From contig NZ_LGED01000247.1 of the NCBI RefSeq assembly GCF_001280085.1, forward strand, positions 1-64,000: a stretch of DNA of 64,000 nucleotides. The letters run 5' to 3'. Under the pieces are notes generated by a model that did not search any database, had not been told where the DNA came from, and saw only the letters and a list, made by a program, of their open reading frames with translations. Made by a program: the position numbers and the translations under genes. The DNA is from Saccharothrix sp. NRRL B-16348. Lineage in GTDB: Bacteria > Actinomycetota > Actinomycetes > Mycobacteriales > Pseudonocardiaceae. This document shows positions 47,994 to 56,328 of the stretch, piece after piece. The stretch's first letter is position 1. Each line of letters starts with the position of its first letter.

Positions 47994-49541
47994 TCAGATG
48001 TCGCGGAACGTGGTGATCTCGGCGCCGAGCTGGTTGAGCCGGTCGGCGAGCTGTTCGTAGCCGCGGTTGATGACGTAGACGTTGCGCAGCACCGAGGTGC
48101 CCTTCGCGGCGAGCATCGCGAGCAGGACCACGACCGCCGGCCGCAGCGCGGGCGGGCAGATCACCTCCGCGCCCGACCAGTGGGTCGGACCCTCGACGTA
48201 GACGCGGTGCGGGTCGAGCAGGGCGACCTTGCCGCCCAGCTTGGTGAGCTCGGTCAGGTACAGCGCGCGGTTCTCGTACACCCAGTCGTGGATCAGGGTC
48301 GATCCGTGCGCCGTCGCGGCGATGAGGGCGAAGAACGGCAGGTTGTCGATGTTCAGGCCGGGGAACGGCATCGGGTGGATCTTGTCGATGGGCGCGCGCA
48401 GCGCCGACGGCCGCACGACGACGTCCACGAGCCTGGTCCGACCGTTGGCGGCCGGGTACTCGGCGGAGCGGTCGTAGTCCAGGCCCATCTCCTCCAGCAG
48501 GGCCAGCTCGATCTCCATGAACTCGATCGGCACCCGCCGGACGGTGATCTCCGAGGACGTGACGATCGCGGCCGAGATCAGGCTCATGGCCTCGATCGGG
48601 TCCTCGGACGGGGCGTAGTCGACGTCGCGGTCGAGCCGCTCGACACCGTGCACGGTGAGCGTGGTGGTGCCGATGCCGTCGATGCGCACACCGAGCTCCG
48701 TGAGGAAGAAGCACAGGTCCTGCACCATGTAGTTGGGGCTGGCGTTGCGGATCACGGTGACGCCGTCGTGGCGCGCGGCGGCCATCAGCGCGTTCTCGGT
48801 CACCGTGTCCCCGCGCTCGGTCAGCACGATGGGACGTCGCGGCCCGACCTTGCGGTCCACCGCGACCTCGTAGCGGCCGGCCGCGGCCTTGACGTCCAGG
48901 CCGAACGGCCGCAGGGCCACCATGTGCGGCTCCACCGTGCGCGTGCCGAGAGCGCAGCCGCCCGCGTAGGGCAGTTCGAAGGTGTCCTGGTGGTGCAGCA
49001 GCGGTCCCATCATCATGATGATGCTGCGCGTGCGCCGGGCCGCCTCGACGTCGATGCCGCCCAGGTCGAGCTTCTTCGGCGGCACGATCTCCAGGTCGTT
49101 GTCGTCGTTGAGCCACCGGGTCCGCACCCCGATGCTGGTGAGCACTTCGAGGATCCGGTTGACCTCCTCGATGCGGGCCACCTTGCGCAGCGTCGTGCGC
49201 CCCGAGTTGAGCAGCGCGGCGCACAGCAGCGCCACGCCGGCGTTCTTGCTGGTCTTGACAGTGATGGAGCCGGACAACGTGCGCCCGCCGGTGACCCGCA
49301 GGTGCAGGGGCGCCGCCTGGCCAAGCGACACGATGCCGGAGTCGAGCGCCTCGCTGATCCGGGAGAGCATCTCCAGGCTCAGGTTCTGGTTGCCGCGTTC
49401 GATCCGGTTGATCGCGCTCTGGCTGGTGGACACCGCGGTCGCCAGCTGCGCCTGCGTCCAGCCCCGGTGTCGCCGCGAGTCGCGGATGAGGTTGCCGATC
49501 TGGGTCAGGTACGGCGTGGCGCTGTCAAGATCGCTAGTCAC
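47994..49541 (-). CDS. XRE helix-turn-helix fused to MurA-like enolpyruvyl transferase
   Basis: A 515-residue protein from GTG 49541. Residues about 12-72 form an XRE helix-turn-helix (GWTQAQLATAVSTSQSAINR). Residues about 82-515 form an EPSP-synthase/MurA fold. MurA active-site residues are kept: Lys99-Asn100, Cys196 in YAGGCALGTR (the phosphoenolpyruvate and fosfomycin Cys) and Arg467 in ALRPA. It may make enolpyruvyl-UDP-GlcNAc as well as bind DNA. A perfect 20-base palindrome lies 10 bases before the start, consistent with autoregulation. A regular murA should exist elsewhere, so this is likely a second, regulated copy. Confidence 0.87.
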   Translation of the reverse strand: MTSDLDSATPYLTQIGNLIRDSRRHRGWTQAQLATAVSTSQSAINRIERGNQNLSLEMLSRISEALDSGIVSLGQAAPLHLRVTGGRTLSGSITVKTSKNAGVALLCAALLNSGRTTLRKVARIEEVNRILEVLTSIGVRTRWLNDDNDLEIVPPKKLDLGGIDVEAARRTRSIIMMMGPLLHHQDTFELPYAGGCALGTRTVEPHMVALRPFGLDVKAAAGRYEVAVDRKVGPRRPIVLTERGDTVTENALMAAARHDGVTVIRNASPNYMVQDLCFFLTELGVRIDGIGTTTLTVHGVERLDRDVDYAPSEDPIEAMSLISAAIVTSSEITVRRVPIEFMEIELALLEEMGLDYDRSAEYPAANGRTRLVDVVVRPSALRAPIDKIHPMPFPGLNIDNLPFFALIAATAHGSTLIHDWVYENRALYLTELTKLGGKVALLDPHRVYVEGPTHWSGAEVICPPALRPAVVVLLAMLAAKGTSVLRNVYVINRGYEQLADRLNQLGAEITTFRDI

Positions 49542-49551
49542 CCGGCGGACT

Positions 49552-49571
49552 TTATCTCATATCTGAGATAA
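49552..49571. promoter_or_regulatory. Perfect 20-base palindrome before the XRE-MurA gene
   Basis: TTATCTCA (49552-49559) and TGAGATAA (49564-49571) flank TATC. It ends 10 bases from the leftward start codon, overlapping any promoter for a short-leader or leaderless transcript, and stands out as AT-rich in this GC-rich region. Likely operator for the fused helix-turn-helix. Confidence 0.7.
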
Positions 49572-49761
49572 CCGAGGGGGCGGGTCGTTCGCGGCGGGCG
49601 TCGAGGGTGCCCCAGCAGCTCCCGCGCCCACCAGGGCACCTCGGCTACCTGGGCGGGCGACTCGGCTCCCCCCGGGCGCTTGCCTGCGTTGTCCACAGGC
49701 AGCAGCGTTGTCCACAGGCAGCGGCCGGGGGCCACGAAATGTCGGTCCCCGCCGGCAGAAT

Positions 49762-49796
49762 CAAAAACAGGGGTCCCCTGGGCGGGGACCCCTGTT
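49762..49796 (-). terminator. 13-base-stem intrinsic terminator behind the YbbN-like gene
   Basis: AACAGGGGTCCCC (49766-49778) pairs exactly with GGGGACCCCTGTT (49784-49796) around TGGGC. On the minus strand the stem runs into TTTTTG, so it ends the leftward transcript that stops at 49834. The stem shares CAGGGGTCC with the terminator at 43973. The rest of 49572-49765 shows no gene. Confidence 0.8.
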
Positions 49797-49833
49797 CGGC
49801 GTTGTGGGTAGTGCGGCGGGCGGGTGCCGTGCG

Positions 49834-50832
49834 TCAGTACAGGGCGCTGGCCAGGTTGCGGCGGGCCTTGGCGACCCGGTCGTCGTCCGGCGGGAAGAGT
49901 TCGAACAGGCCCACCAGGTGTTCGCGGACCTTGTCGCGGTCTTCGCCGTAGACCCGGCGTACCGTGTCGACCAGTCGCTTGAACGCCTGGTCGACGTCGT
50001 TCGTCGCCAGCTCCAGGTCCGCCGCGGCCAGTTGGGCGTCCACGTCGTCCGCGTTGGCGTCGGCCTTCGCGATGGCGTCCGCGGGCACGGCCTCGGCCCG
50101 AGCCGTGAACCGCACCTGCGCCAGGGCCGCCTTGGCCTCGGCGTTGGCCGGTTCGGCGGCCAGGATCGCCTCGTACGCGGCCTCGGCGGCGGCGAAGTCG
50201 CCCTGCTCGAAGGCGTCCTCGGCGGCGGTGAAGCGGGGGTCCTCCGGCTCGGCGGCGGGCTCCTCACCGGGCTCGGCGGTGCGGTTGGCCTCCGCCGCCT
50301 TGATGCCCGGCAGCCGGTCGCGCAGGGCGTCCAGCAGGCGGGCGATCCACTGGCCGAACTCGGCTTCCGGCAGCGGTCCGGCGAAGGCGTCGAGGGGTTG
50401 GCCGCCGGCGATCGCGACCACGGTCGGCACCGACTGCACGCCGAACACCTGGCCGATGCGCGGGTTGGCGTCGAGGTCGACCCTGGCCAGCAGCCAGGTG
50501 CCGCCGCCGGCCCTCGCGGCGCGTTCCAGCACGGGCGAGAGCTGGCCCGCCTCGGGACTCCACGACGCGGTCAGCTCGACGACGACCGGGATCTCCAGGG
50601 AGCGTTCGACCACCGACTGGAACGTCGCCTCGGTGACGTCCAGCACCCACGGGCTCGGACCGGCGTCCGAACCGCCGACGGCTCCGCCGGAACCGGACGA
50701 CGGGGGTGGTGTGGTGGCGCGCTGCCTCGCGGCGTCGGCCCGGGCCTTCAGCGCGCCGAGGTCGACCGCCCCGGACAACGCGGCGGACAGTGCGGCGGTC
50801 TTTCGGGGGTCTGGCCTTGTCACGCCTTCCAT
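49834..50832 (-). CDS. YbbN-like thioredoxin-fold/TPR protein lacking CxxC
   Basis: A 332-residue protein from ATG 50832 (GTG 50823 is an alternative). A disordered N-terminus precedes a thioredoxin fold (about 60-180) in which the active-site CxxC is replaced by Ser92-Pro-Glu-Ala95 ([12 protein letters not shown]). The cis-Pro loop VQSVPTVV is kept. A helical TPR-like C-terminus (about 205-332, [21 protein letters not shown]) follows. This architecture matches the co-chaperone YbbN/CnoX family, which holds client proteins rather than acting as an oxidoreductase. A strong terminator follows the gene. Confidence 0.83.
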   Translation of the reverse strand: MEGVTRPDPRKTAALSAALSGAVDLGALKARADAARQRATTPPPSSGSGGAVGGSDAGPSPWVLDVTEATFQSVVERSLEIPVVVELTASWSPEAGQLSPVLERAARAGGGTWLLARVDLDANPRIGQVFGVQSVPTVVAIAGGQPLDAFAGPLPEAEFGQWIARLLDALRDRLPGIKAAEANRTAEPGEEPAAEPEDPRFTAAEDAFEQGDFAAAEAAYEAILAAEPANAEAKAALAQVRFTARAEAVPADAIAKADANADDVDAQLAAADLELATNDVDQAFKRLVDTVRRVYGEDRDKVREHLVGLFELFPPDDDRVAKARRNLASALY

Positions 50833-50865
50833 CCTGGCACGAGTCCGGCGCCCGGCCACGCGCGG

Positions 50866-51720
50866 CTAGCCGGGGAGTTGCGCGATCGGGTCGATCGCCA
50901 TCGGGTTCGTCCGCATGGTCTCGTTCAGCCGGCCGAGGCGGAGCGCGATCGGGGTCGTCAACTCGGCGAAACGGGCGGTTCCCGCCGCGCCCAGAACATC
51001 CCACGGACGAGTGGCGGCCTCGTCGGTGCGCCGTTCGACGTCCTCGCGCAACGCCCGACCGGCCGGGGTGAGCCCACCGCCCTCGCCGTCGAGCAGGCCA
51101 CGGCCGGTGAGCGCCGCTTCGGCTTCCCGCCACTCCTCCTCCGACCAGCCACGCGCGGCACGCATGTACGCCGGGTCGAGGCTCTTGTCGGCGCTGAACA
51201 GCACCAACGTCTCGCACGGCCCCAAGTCCGCGGCCACCAGCGCGGCCACGTGACCGTCACCACGCGACTCGCGCAACGTCGTGCACGCCTGCCACAGCGC
51301 CAGGTGCGGCTCGTCGGGCATGGGCAGCGCGCGGTTCGCCGCGGCCAGCACCCGTCCCGCGGTCGGCGCGGCCTCAGCCGCCTGACCGGCCAGTTCGGCG
51401 GCCTCGGCTAGGTCGAGGCTGTCGAGCATCCGCCGCAGGGCCCGGTCGACGCCCTCCAGCCGTGCCTCCAGGAACCGGGCGGGAGTGGCGACGTCCCACG
51501 CGTCCGGCAGCGCACGGGCCACCATGCGCGGGTGGAAGTTGTAGAACGCGGCGGTCACGACCTCCGGCGGCGCCGCGCCCAACGGCGCCGCGCGCTGGCC
51601 GAAGTAGCCCATCCAGCCGCCCTTGCAGCCCAACGCGTCGGTGACCGCCCGTGACTCGGGCGTGAAGTACGTGACGTCGTGGTAGGTCTCGAAGCGGACC
51701 CACAGGTCTCTCGGCTCCAT
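50866..51720 (-). CDS. SCO6745-family protein
   Basis: A 284-residue protein from ATG 51720. Its conserved blocks, YHDVTYFTPESRAVTDALGCKGGWMGYFGQRAAPLG at the start and FYNFHPRMVARALPDAW after it, are those of the actinobacterial SCO6745 family. The C-terminal half is helical with a winged-helix-like stretch (WSEEEWREAEAALTGRGLLDGEGGGLTPAGRAL). No biochemical function is established that I know of. The gap to the YbbN-like gene is 33 bases, so they may be co-transcribed. Confidence 0.75.
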   Translation of the reverse strand: MEPRDLWVRFETYHDVTYFTPESRAVTDALGCKGGWMGYFGQRAAPLGAAPPEVVTAAFYNFHPRMVARALPDAWDVATPARFLEARLEGVDRALRRMLDSLDLAEAAELAGQAAEAAPTAGRVLAAANRALPMPDEPHLALWQACTTLRESRGDGHVAALVAADLGPCETLVLFSADKSLDPAYMRAARGWSEEEWREAEAALTGRGLLDGEGGGLTPAGRALREDVERRTDEAATRPWDVLGAAGTARFAELTTPIALRLGRLNETMRTNPMAIDPIAQLPG

Positions 51721-51746
51721 GCCCACCAACTTAATTGGACGTCCGA

Positions 51747-52049
51747 CTACTCGTCAGCTGCCAGGTGTTGCTCGATCCGCTCCACCTTCGCCGTCAGCTG
51801 GCCCGTCCAGCCAGGCCTGATGTCCGCTTTCAGCACCAGGCTGACCCGCGGCGCGGTGGCCTGCACGACCTCCGTCGCCTTCTTCACCACCGCCATCACC
51901 TCGTCCCACTCGCCCTCGACCAGCGTGAACATGGCGTTGGTCTCGTTGGGCAGACCGGACTCGCGGACCACCCGCACGGCCTGGGCGACGGCCTCCGCCA
52001 CCCCGTCCGACTCCCCGCCGAGCGGGCTGACACTGAACGCGACGAGCAC
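51747..52049 (-). CDS. MTH1187-family thiamine-binding protein
   Basis: A 100-residue ferredoxin-like-fold protein from GTG 52049. The family pattern is clear: [31 protein letters not shown], then [21 protein letters not shown] and [13 protein letters not shown]. Members form tetramers that bind thiamine or its analogues in the cytosol; enzyme activity is not expected. It is divergent from a MarR gene across 41 bases. Confidence 0.85.
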   Translation of the reverse strand: MLVAFSVSPLGGESDGVAEAVAQAVRVVRESGLPNETNAMFTLVEGEWDEVMAVVKKATEVVQATAPRVSLVLKADIRPGWTGQLTAKVERIEQHLAADE

Positions 52050-52090
52050 TACTGCCTCCTGGTCGGGGTACCCACTGGTAGCTTCGGCGC

Positions 52091-52594
52091 ATGACGTCCC
52101 AGCCGCTGCCGTTCGACCCCATCGCGCGCGCCGCCGAGCTGTGGGAGAAGCGGATCGGACCGTCGACGGCGATGGCGGCGGTCACCAGCGTCATGCGAGT
52201 ACAGCAGATCATCCAGTCCGCCGTGGACGCCGCCCTCAAGCCGCACGGGCTGACGTTCGCGCGGTTCGAGGCGCTGGTGCTGTTGACGTTCGCCCGCACG
52301 GGCAGCCTGCCGATGCGGGTCATGGGCGAACGCCTCCAGCTGCACCCGACGAGCGTCACGAACATCGTGGACCGGCTGGAAGCCGACGGACTCGTGCGCC
52401 GCAACCCCCACCCCACCGACCGGCGCACCACGCTCGTGGAGATCACCGAGGCCGGGCACGCCCGGCGTGAGGCGGCGACGGAAGCCGTGACCGGCGTCGA
52501 GTTCGGGTTGCGCGGGCTGACCGACCGGCAGACCGAGCAGCTGACCGACCTGCTGGCGAAGGTCCGCCGCGCGGTCGGGGACTTCGAGGACTGA
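52091..52594 (+). CDS. MarR-family transcriptional regulator
   Basis: A 167-residue winged-helix protein. The recognition region reads [45 protein letters not shown] (about 77-121), the complete MarR helix-turn-helix plus wing with the DRR motif. Helices at both ends (about 20-60 and 125-165) form the dimer interface. It is divergent from the thiamine-binding protein gene and may regulate it or itself; the 41-base gap shows no clear palindrome. Confidence 0.87.
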   Translation: MTSQPLPFDPIARAAELWEKRIGPSTAMAAVTSVMRVQQIIQSAVDAALKPHGLTFARFEALVLLTFARTGSLPMRVMGERLQLHPTSVTNIVDRLEADGLVRRNPHPTDRRTTLVEITEAGHARREAATEAVTGVEFGLRGLTDRQTEQLTDLLAKVRRAVGDFED

Positions 52595-52655
52595 CGGCCG
52601 TTCGGCGGGAAAATCCGGTCGACACAGGTCGCCGGTGGCGGCCACGCTGCGCGTC

Positions 52656-53693
52656 ATGCGGGAGATCAGGGCTCTGGTGACGGTCGGCGGCCGGTTCGTC
52701 GGCGTGGCGGAGCCGTTCACCGTGGACAGCCCGTGGTGGAACGACGTCGAGCCCGTGACCGCGCGGCTGGACCGGGCGCTCGGCGTGACGACGAGCGTGT
52801 TGCGGCTGGTCGGGACGACCACGACGGGCGCGCGTGACGGCGTGGTGACGTACCAGGTGGAAGCCGACCGCGTGCCGGATCGTGGGCTGTCGGCCGGGTC
52901 GCCGCCGCACTCGTTCGCGGATCACCCGCTGCGGCTGCCGTGGGCGCGTCCTGGCGGGCCGGCGGCGTTGGTCGAGTGGGCGCGGGGGCACGTCGACGTG
53001 ACCGGGCCGGCGGTGCAGGTGAAGACGTGGAACCTGTCGTGCCTGTACCGGCTGCCGACCGCGGACGGGAACGTGTGGGCGAAGGCCACGCCGCCGTTCA
53101 TGGCGGACGAGGCCGCGGTGATCAGGCTGGTGGCGTCGGTCGACCCGTCGTTGGCGCCGGGGTTGATCGCGGCCGAGCCAGGGCGGGTGCTGCTGGCGGA
53201 GGCGCCGGGCGTGGACTGCTGGCAGCCGGGCGCCGACGTGGTCGAGCGGATCGTGCCGCGGTGGGTGGCGGTGCAGGCGGCGTTGGCCGGTGAGCCGCGG
53301 TTGCGGGTGCGCGGGGTGCGGGTGCCGGACTTCGGGTTGCCCGGGACGCTGCTGCACGGCGACTTCCACCCGGGCAACTGGCGTTCCGGGGGTGTCGTGC
53401 TCGACTGGGGCGACGCGCACTGGGGCCACCCGGCGTTGGACGCGGCGCGGCTGATCGGGTTCGTCGAGCCGGAGTTCCGGCCGGCGATCGAGCGCGCGTG
53501 GGTCGACGCGTGGCTGCGGCACTTCCCGTCGAGCGATCCGGCGAGCGCGCTGCGGCACGCCCGGCCGGCGTCACACCTGGTCGGCGCGGCGGTGTACCAG
53601 GAGTTCCTGGACAACATCGAGCCGAGCGAGCGCGTGTACCACCTCGGCGACCCCGAGGCGGAACTGGCGCGCGCTCAGTCGTTCGCGCTCTGA
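52656..53693 (+). CDS. Aminoglycoside-phosphotransferase-fold kinase
   Basis: A 345-residue protein. I choose ATG 52656; GTG 52635, in frame, would add seven residues. The kinase half (about 125-340) has the catalytic loop LLHGDFHPGNWR and the metal-binding VLDWGDAHWGHP, both diagnostic of APH/choline kinase folds. The N-terminal 110 residues (VTVGGRFVGVAEPFTV) form an additional domain with a NUDIX-like or wHTH-like feel that I cannot assign. Antibiotic resistance should not be assumed; many such genes are small-molecule kinases of unknown substrate. It overlaps the convergent DUF3817 gene by 19 bases. Confidence 0.78.
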   Translation: MREIRALVTVGGRFVGVAEPFTVDSPWWNDVEPVTARLDRALGVTTSVLRLVGTTTTGARDGVVTYQVEADRVPDRGLSAGSPPHSFADHPLRLPWARPGGPAALVEWARGHVDVTGPAVQVKTWNLSCLYRLPTADGNVWAKATPPFMADEAAVIRLVASVDPSLAPGLIAAEPGRVLLAEAPGVDCWQPGADVVERIVPRWVAVQAALAGEPRLRVRGVRVPDFGLPGTLLHGDFHPGNWRSGGVVLDWGDAHWGHPALDAARLIGFVEPEFRPAIERAWVDAWLRHFPSSDPASALRHARPASHLVGAAVYQEFLDNIEPSERVYHLGDPEAELARAQSFAL

Positions 53694-53995
53694 GCCTCGG
53701 TCTCGGCCAGCCGACCGGTCCGGTTGGCCCAGCGCTCGAACACCACGGTGCCGAACGGCGGGATGCTCGCGAGGAGCCCGAGGATCAGCGTCTTGCGGTC
53801 CCAGCGGTGCGCCAGCATCAACGTCACCAGGACGTAGCCGACGAAGATCGCGCCGTGCACGGGCCCGAAGATCTTGACGCCGATCTCGTTCTCCACCACG
53901 ACGTACTTGAAGAACATGCCGATCAACAGACCGGCCCACGACACCGCCTCGGCCAGGGCGAGCAGGCGGAACCGACCAACAGCGCTGCTGAACAT
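53675..53995 (-). CDS. DUF3817 family small membrane protein
   Basis: A 106-residue protein with three hydrophobic segments (about 9-30, 44-62 and 72-86). The pattern LLALAEAVSWAGLLIGMFFKY, then VKIFGPVHGAIFVGYVLVT and LASIPPFGTVVFERW matches DUF3817. Function unknown; members sit in the cytoplasmic membrane. The upstream region (53996-54256) is filled by a palindromic repeat array, so its promoter lies within or next to that array. Confidence 0.85.
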   Translation of the reverse strand: MFSSAVGRFRLLALAEAVSWAGLLIGMFFKYVVVENEIGVKIFGPVHGAIFVGYVLVTLMLAHRWDRKTLILGLLASIPPFGTVVFERWANRTGRLAETEAQSAND

Positions 53996-54044
53996 GCCCC
54001 CATTGTGGCCAGTGACCCCCCTCACCCCACCCCCACCCCCACCC

Positions 54045-54254
54045 CTCGTGAGTCCTACCTCCAGCCCTCGTGAGTCCTACGTTCAGAACGCGCGTGTCCT
54101 ACGTTCGCGTACCCCGAGTTCAACGCTCAGAACAGTCGATCTTGTTCTGAGCGTTGAACTCACGTGTTCTGAACGTAGGACACGCGCGACGCGAACGTAG
54201 GACACGCGCGACGTGGAGGTAGGACTCTCGAGCGGTGAACGTAGGACTCTCGCG
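54045..54254. repeat. Large palindromic array of GAACGTAGGAC units with a 19-base-arm core
   Basis: The centre is a perfect hairpin: 19-base arms at 54116-54134 and 54143-54161 around GTCGATCT. Left of it, three CCTAC(G/C)T(T/C)C units begin with CTCGTGAGT at 54045 and 54067 and CGCGTGT at 54091. Right of it, four inverted units read GAACGTAGGACACGCGCG (54171), the same again (54193), GGAGGTAGGACTCTCG (54215) and GAACGTAGGACTCTCG (54237). Together they form an imperfect 210-base palindrome between the ABC permease gene end and the DUF3817 start. Confidence 0.85.
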
Positions 54255-54256
54255 GG

Positions 54257-55300
54257 TCAGTCTTCCCAGCGGAAGATGCGGGCGGCGATGAAGCCCACGA
54301 CCAGGGTGAACGCGATCAGGACGGCGGAGGGGACGAGGAGGGCTTCGACGCCCTTGCCCCGCACCAGGACGTCCAGCATGCCGTCGTTCATGTGGCGCAA
54401 CGGGAAGACGTTCGACACGGTCTGCAGCCACGGCGGGGCGTTCTCCACCGGGAAGAACGTGCCCGACAGGAACGCCATCGGCATGATGATGATGTTCGCC
54501 GCGCCCGACGCCGCCTCCTCCGTCTTGCAGAACGCGCCCACCAGCATCCCGACCGCGAAGAACGCCGTCGTGCCCAGCACCAGCAACGGCAGCGCCAGGT
54601 ACCACTGGCCGGTCAGCTTCAGCCCGAACACCGGCAGCAACGCCACCGCCACGAACGCCACGCCCTGCGCCACCGCCGTGCCGATGCTCACCAGCACCCG
54701 CGACGTCAGCACGGTCGTCGTGCTCACCGGCGCCAGCCGGATCCGCCGCAGCACCTGCTTCTTCCGCCACGACACCATGGTCAGCGCCGCCCCGAACACA
54801 CCCGAGATCGAGATCGCCCACGACAGGATGCCCGGCGTCAGGTACTGGATCGGCTTGAGCGACGCGTCCTCGACCGACTTCGTCTCCAACGTGAACCGCG
54901 GCGCCACGTTCGCCGCACCCAGGTTGATCTTGTCGACCACGCCGGACACGATCCCGAGCACGGTGCCCGCCGCGACCTGGTCGCTGGCCGCGTAGATCAG
55001 CTCCACGCGATCGCCGGAGACCACCACGGCGGCGGGCAGGTCGCCGTCGTCCACCTTCTGCCGCGCGCTCGCGACGTCACCGTGCTTCTCCAGCTCGATC
55101 GCGCCGGTCTGCTCCAACGTCGTCAGCACGGGCCCGTCGCCCACCGCCGCGATCTTGGTCTTGTCGCTGCCCGAGTCGCCGAGCAGCAGCCCGAACACGA
55201 CGAGGAACATCAGCGGGAACAGGAAGACGAAGAACAACGTCATCTTGTCCCGCAGGAAGCCCTTGATCATCGCGGCCGACAGGCTCCGGAACGCGGTCAT
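54257..55300 (-). CDS. ABC-2 type exporter permease
   Basis: A 347-residue membrane protein with six hydrophobic segments: one near 22-42, an extracytoplasmic domain (about 45-165), and five in 170-345. The ABC-2 signature region is in WRKKQVLRRIRLAPVSTTTVLTSRVLVS and the later MPMAFLSGTFFPVENAPPWLQ. It begins at an ATGA overlap with the ATPase gene stop, so the two are one exporter of the drug/lipid (DrrB-like) class. Substrate unknown. No regulator lies next to it. Confidence 0.88.
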   Translation of the reverse strand: MTAFRSLSAAMIKGFLRDKMTLFFVFLFPLMFLVVFGLLLGDSGSDKTKIAAVGDGPVLTTLEQTGAIELEKHGDVASARQKVDDGDLPAAVVVSGDRVELIYAASDQVAAGTVLGIVSGVVDKINLGAANVAPRFTLETKSVEDASLKPIQYLTPGILSWAISISGVFGAALTMVSWRKKQVLRRIRLAPVSTTTVLTSRVLVSIGTAVAQGVAFVAVALLPVFGLKLTGQWYLALPLLVLGTTAFFAVGMLVGAFCKTEEAASGAANIIIMPMAFLSGTFFPVENAPPWLQTVSNVFPLRHMNDGMLDVLVRGKGVEALLVPSAVLIAFTLVVGFIAARIFRWED

Positions 55301-56211
55301 GCGCGGTACTCCCGTCCGGTCAGGTCGAGGAAGACGTCCTCCAGCGTGGCCGTGCGCACCTGCAGGCCGTCCAACGTGCCGCGCTCGGCCAACGCCGACA
55401 GCACCGGCGCGGGCTTGCGGGTGGAGATGGTCAACGACACCTCGTCCTCCTGCGCGTCGTCCACACCGGTGATGCCCCGCGCCGCCTCACGCGTCAGCAG
55501 CCCCTTCTGCAGCACCACGTGCGTGGGCGCGTCGAGACCGCGCACCAACGTCGCGGGCGCGTCCATGGCGAGGATCCGTCCCCGGTCCATGATCGCCACG
55601 CGGTCGCACAGGATCTCGGCCTCGTCCAGGTAGTGCGTCGTGTAGACGATGGTCTTGCCCCTGGCCTGGATCGCGCGCAGCACGTCCCACAGGTTGCGCC
55701 TGGCCTGCGGGTCCAGCGCGGCGGTCGGCTCGTCGAGGAAGACGAGGTCCGGGTCGTGGACGAGGGCGCACGCGATCGACAGGCGCTGGCGCTGGCCGCC
55801 GGAGAGCTTGTTCTCCTGCACGTCCGCCTTGTCGGTCAGGCCGACGAGCTCCAGCATCTCGTCCGCCTTGCGCCGGCTCACGCCGTACAGCGAGCCGAAC
55901 GTCTGGAGCTGTTCACGGGCGGTCAGCTTCTCGAAGAAGCTCGACGCCTGCAGCTGCACGCCGATGCGCGGCAGCAGCTTCGGGTTGCGCGGCCACGGCT
56001 GCTCGCCGAGCAGCGTCACCTGGCCGCCGTCGGGCTTGCGCAGCCCCTCGACGATCTCCAGCGTGGTGGTCTTGCCCGCGCCGTTCGGCCCCAGGATGCC
56101 GAAGAACTCCCCCTCGGCGACGGTGAACGAGACGCCGTCCACCGCCTTCAGCTCGCCGTAGCTCTTTCTGATGTCGGCAACCACGACGGCCGGTATGCGT
56201 GCCCCTGTCAT
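55297..56211 (-). CDS. ABC exporter ATP-binding protein (DrrA-like)
   Basis: A 304-residue ATPase. Walker A GILGPNGAGKTTT (about 38-50), Q-loop GVQLQASSFF, signature LSGGQRQRLSIA, Walker B LVFLDEPTAALDP and switch His in VYTTHYLDEAE are all present. The C-terminal 80 residues (about 225-304) form the extension usual for DrrA-type exporters (LEDVFLDLTGREYRA). It energises the coupled permease. The gap to the downstream GH92 gene of the other unit is 117 bases. Confidence 0.91.
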   Translation of the reverse strand: MTGARIPAVVVADIRKSYGELKAVDGVSFTVAEGEFFGILGPNGAGKTTTLEIVEGLRKPDGGQVTLLGEQPWPRNPKLLPRIGVQLQASSFFEKLTAREQLQTFGSLYGVSRRKADEMLELVGLTDKADVQENKLSGGQRQRLSIACALVHDPDLVFLDEPTAALDPQARRNLWDVLRAIQARGKTIVYTTHYLDEAEILCDRVAIMDRGRILAMDAPATLVRGLDAPTHVVLQKGLLTREAARGITGVDDAQEDEVSLTISTRKPAPVLSALAERGTLDGLQVRTATLEDVFLDLTGREYRA

Positions 56212-56328
56212 GGCTGGACGGTATGCCGTGCCGGGAGCCGCCGGCGGCGCTTCGATCCGTTCGCGACGGAAGTCAGCGCCGATCGAGACTTTCGGCGGAT
56301 CCCCTGGTAGCTCTGCGCGCGGAGCCGA

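Noticed and set aside
52656..53693. Aminoglycoside-resistance gene
   Set aside because: Only the general APH kinase fold is visible; no features specific to an antibiotic-modifying subfamily were recognised.
54045..54254. Possible CRISPR array in the repeated stretch
   Set aside because: The repeats are inverted about a central hairpin, of unequal spacing, and without spacers of constant length; no cas genes are near.
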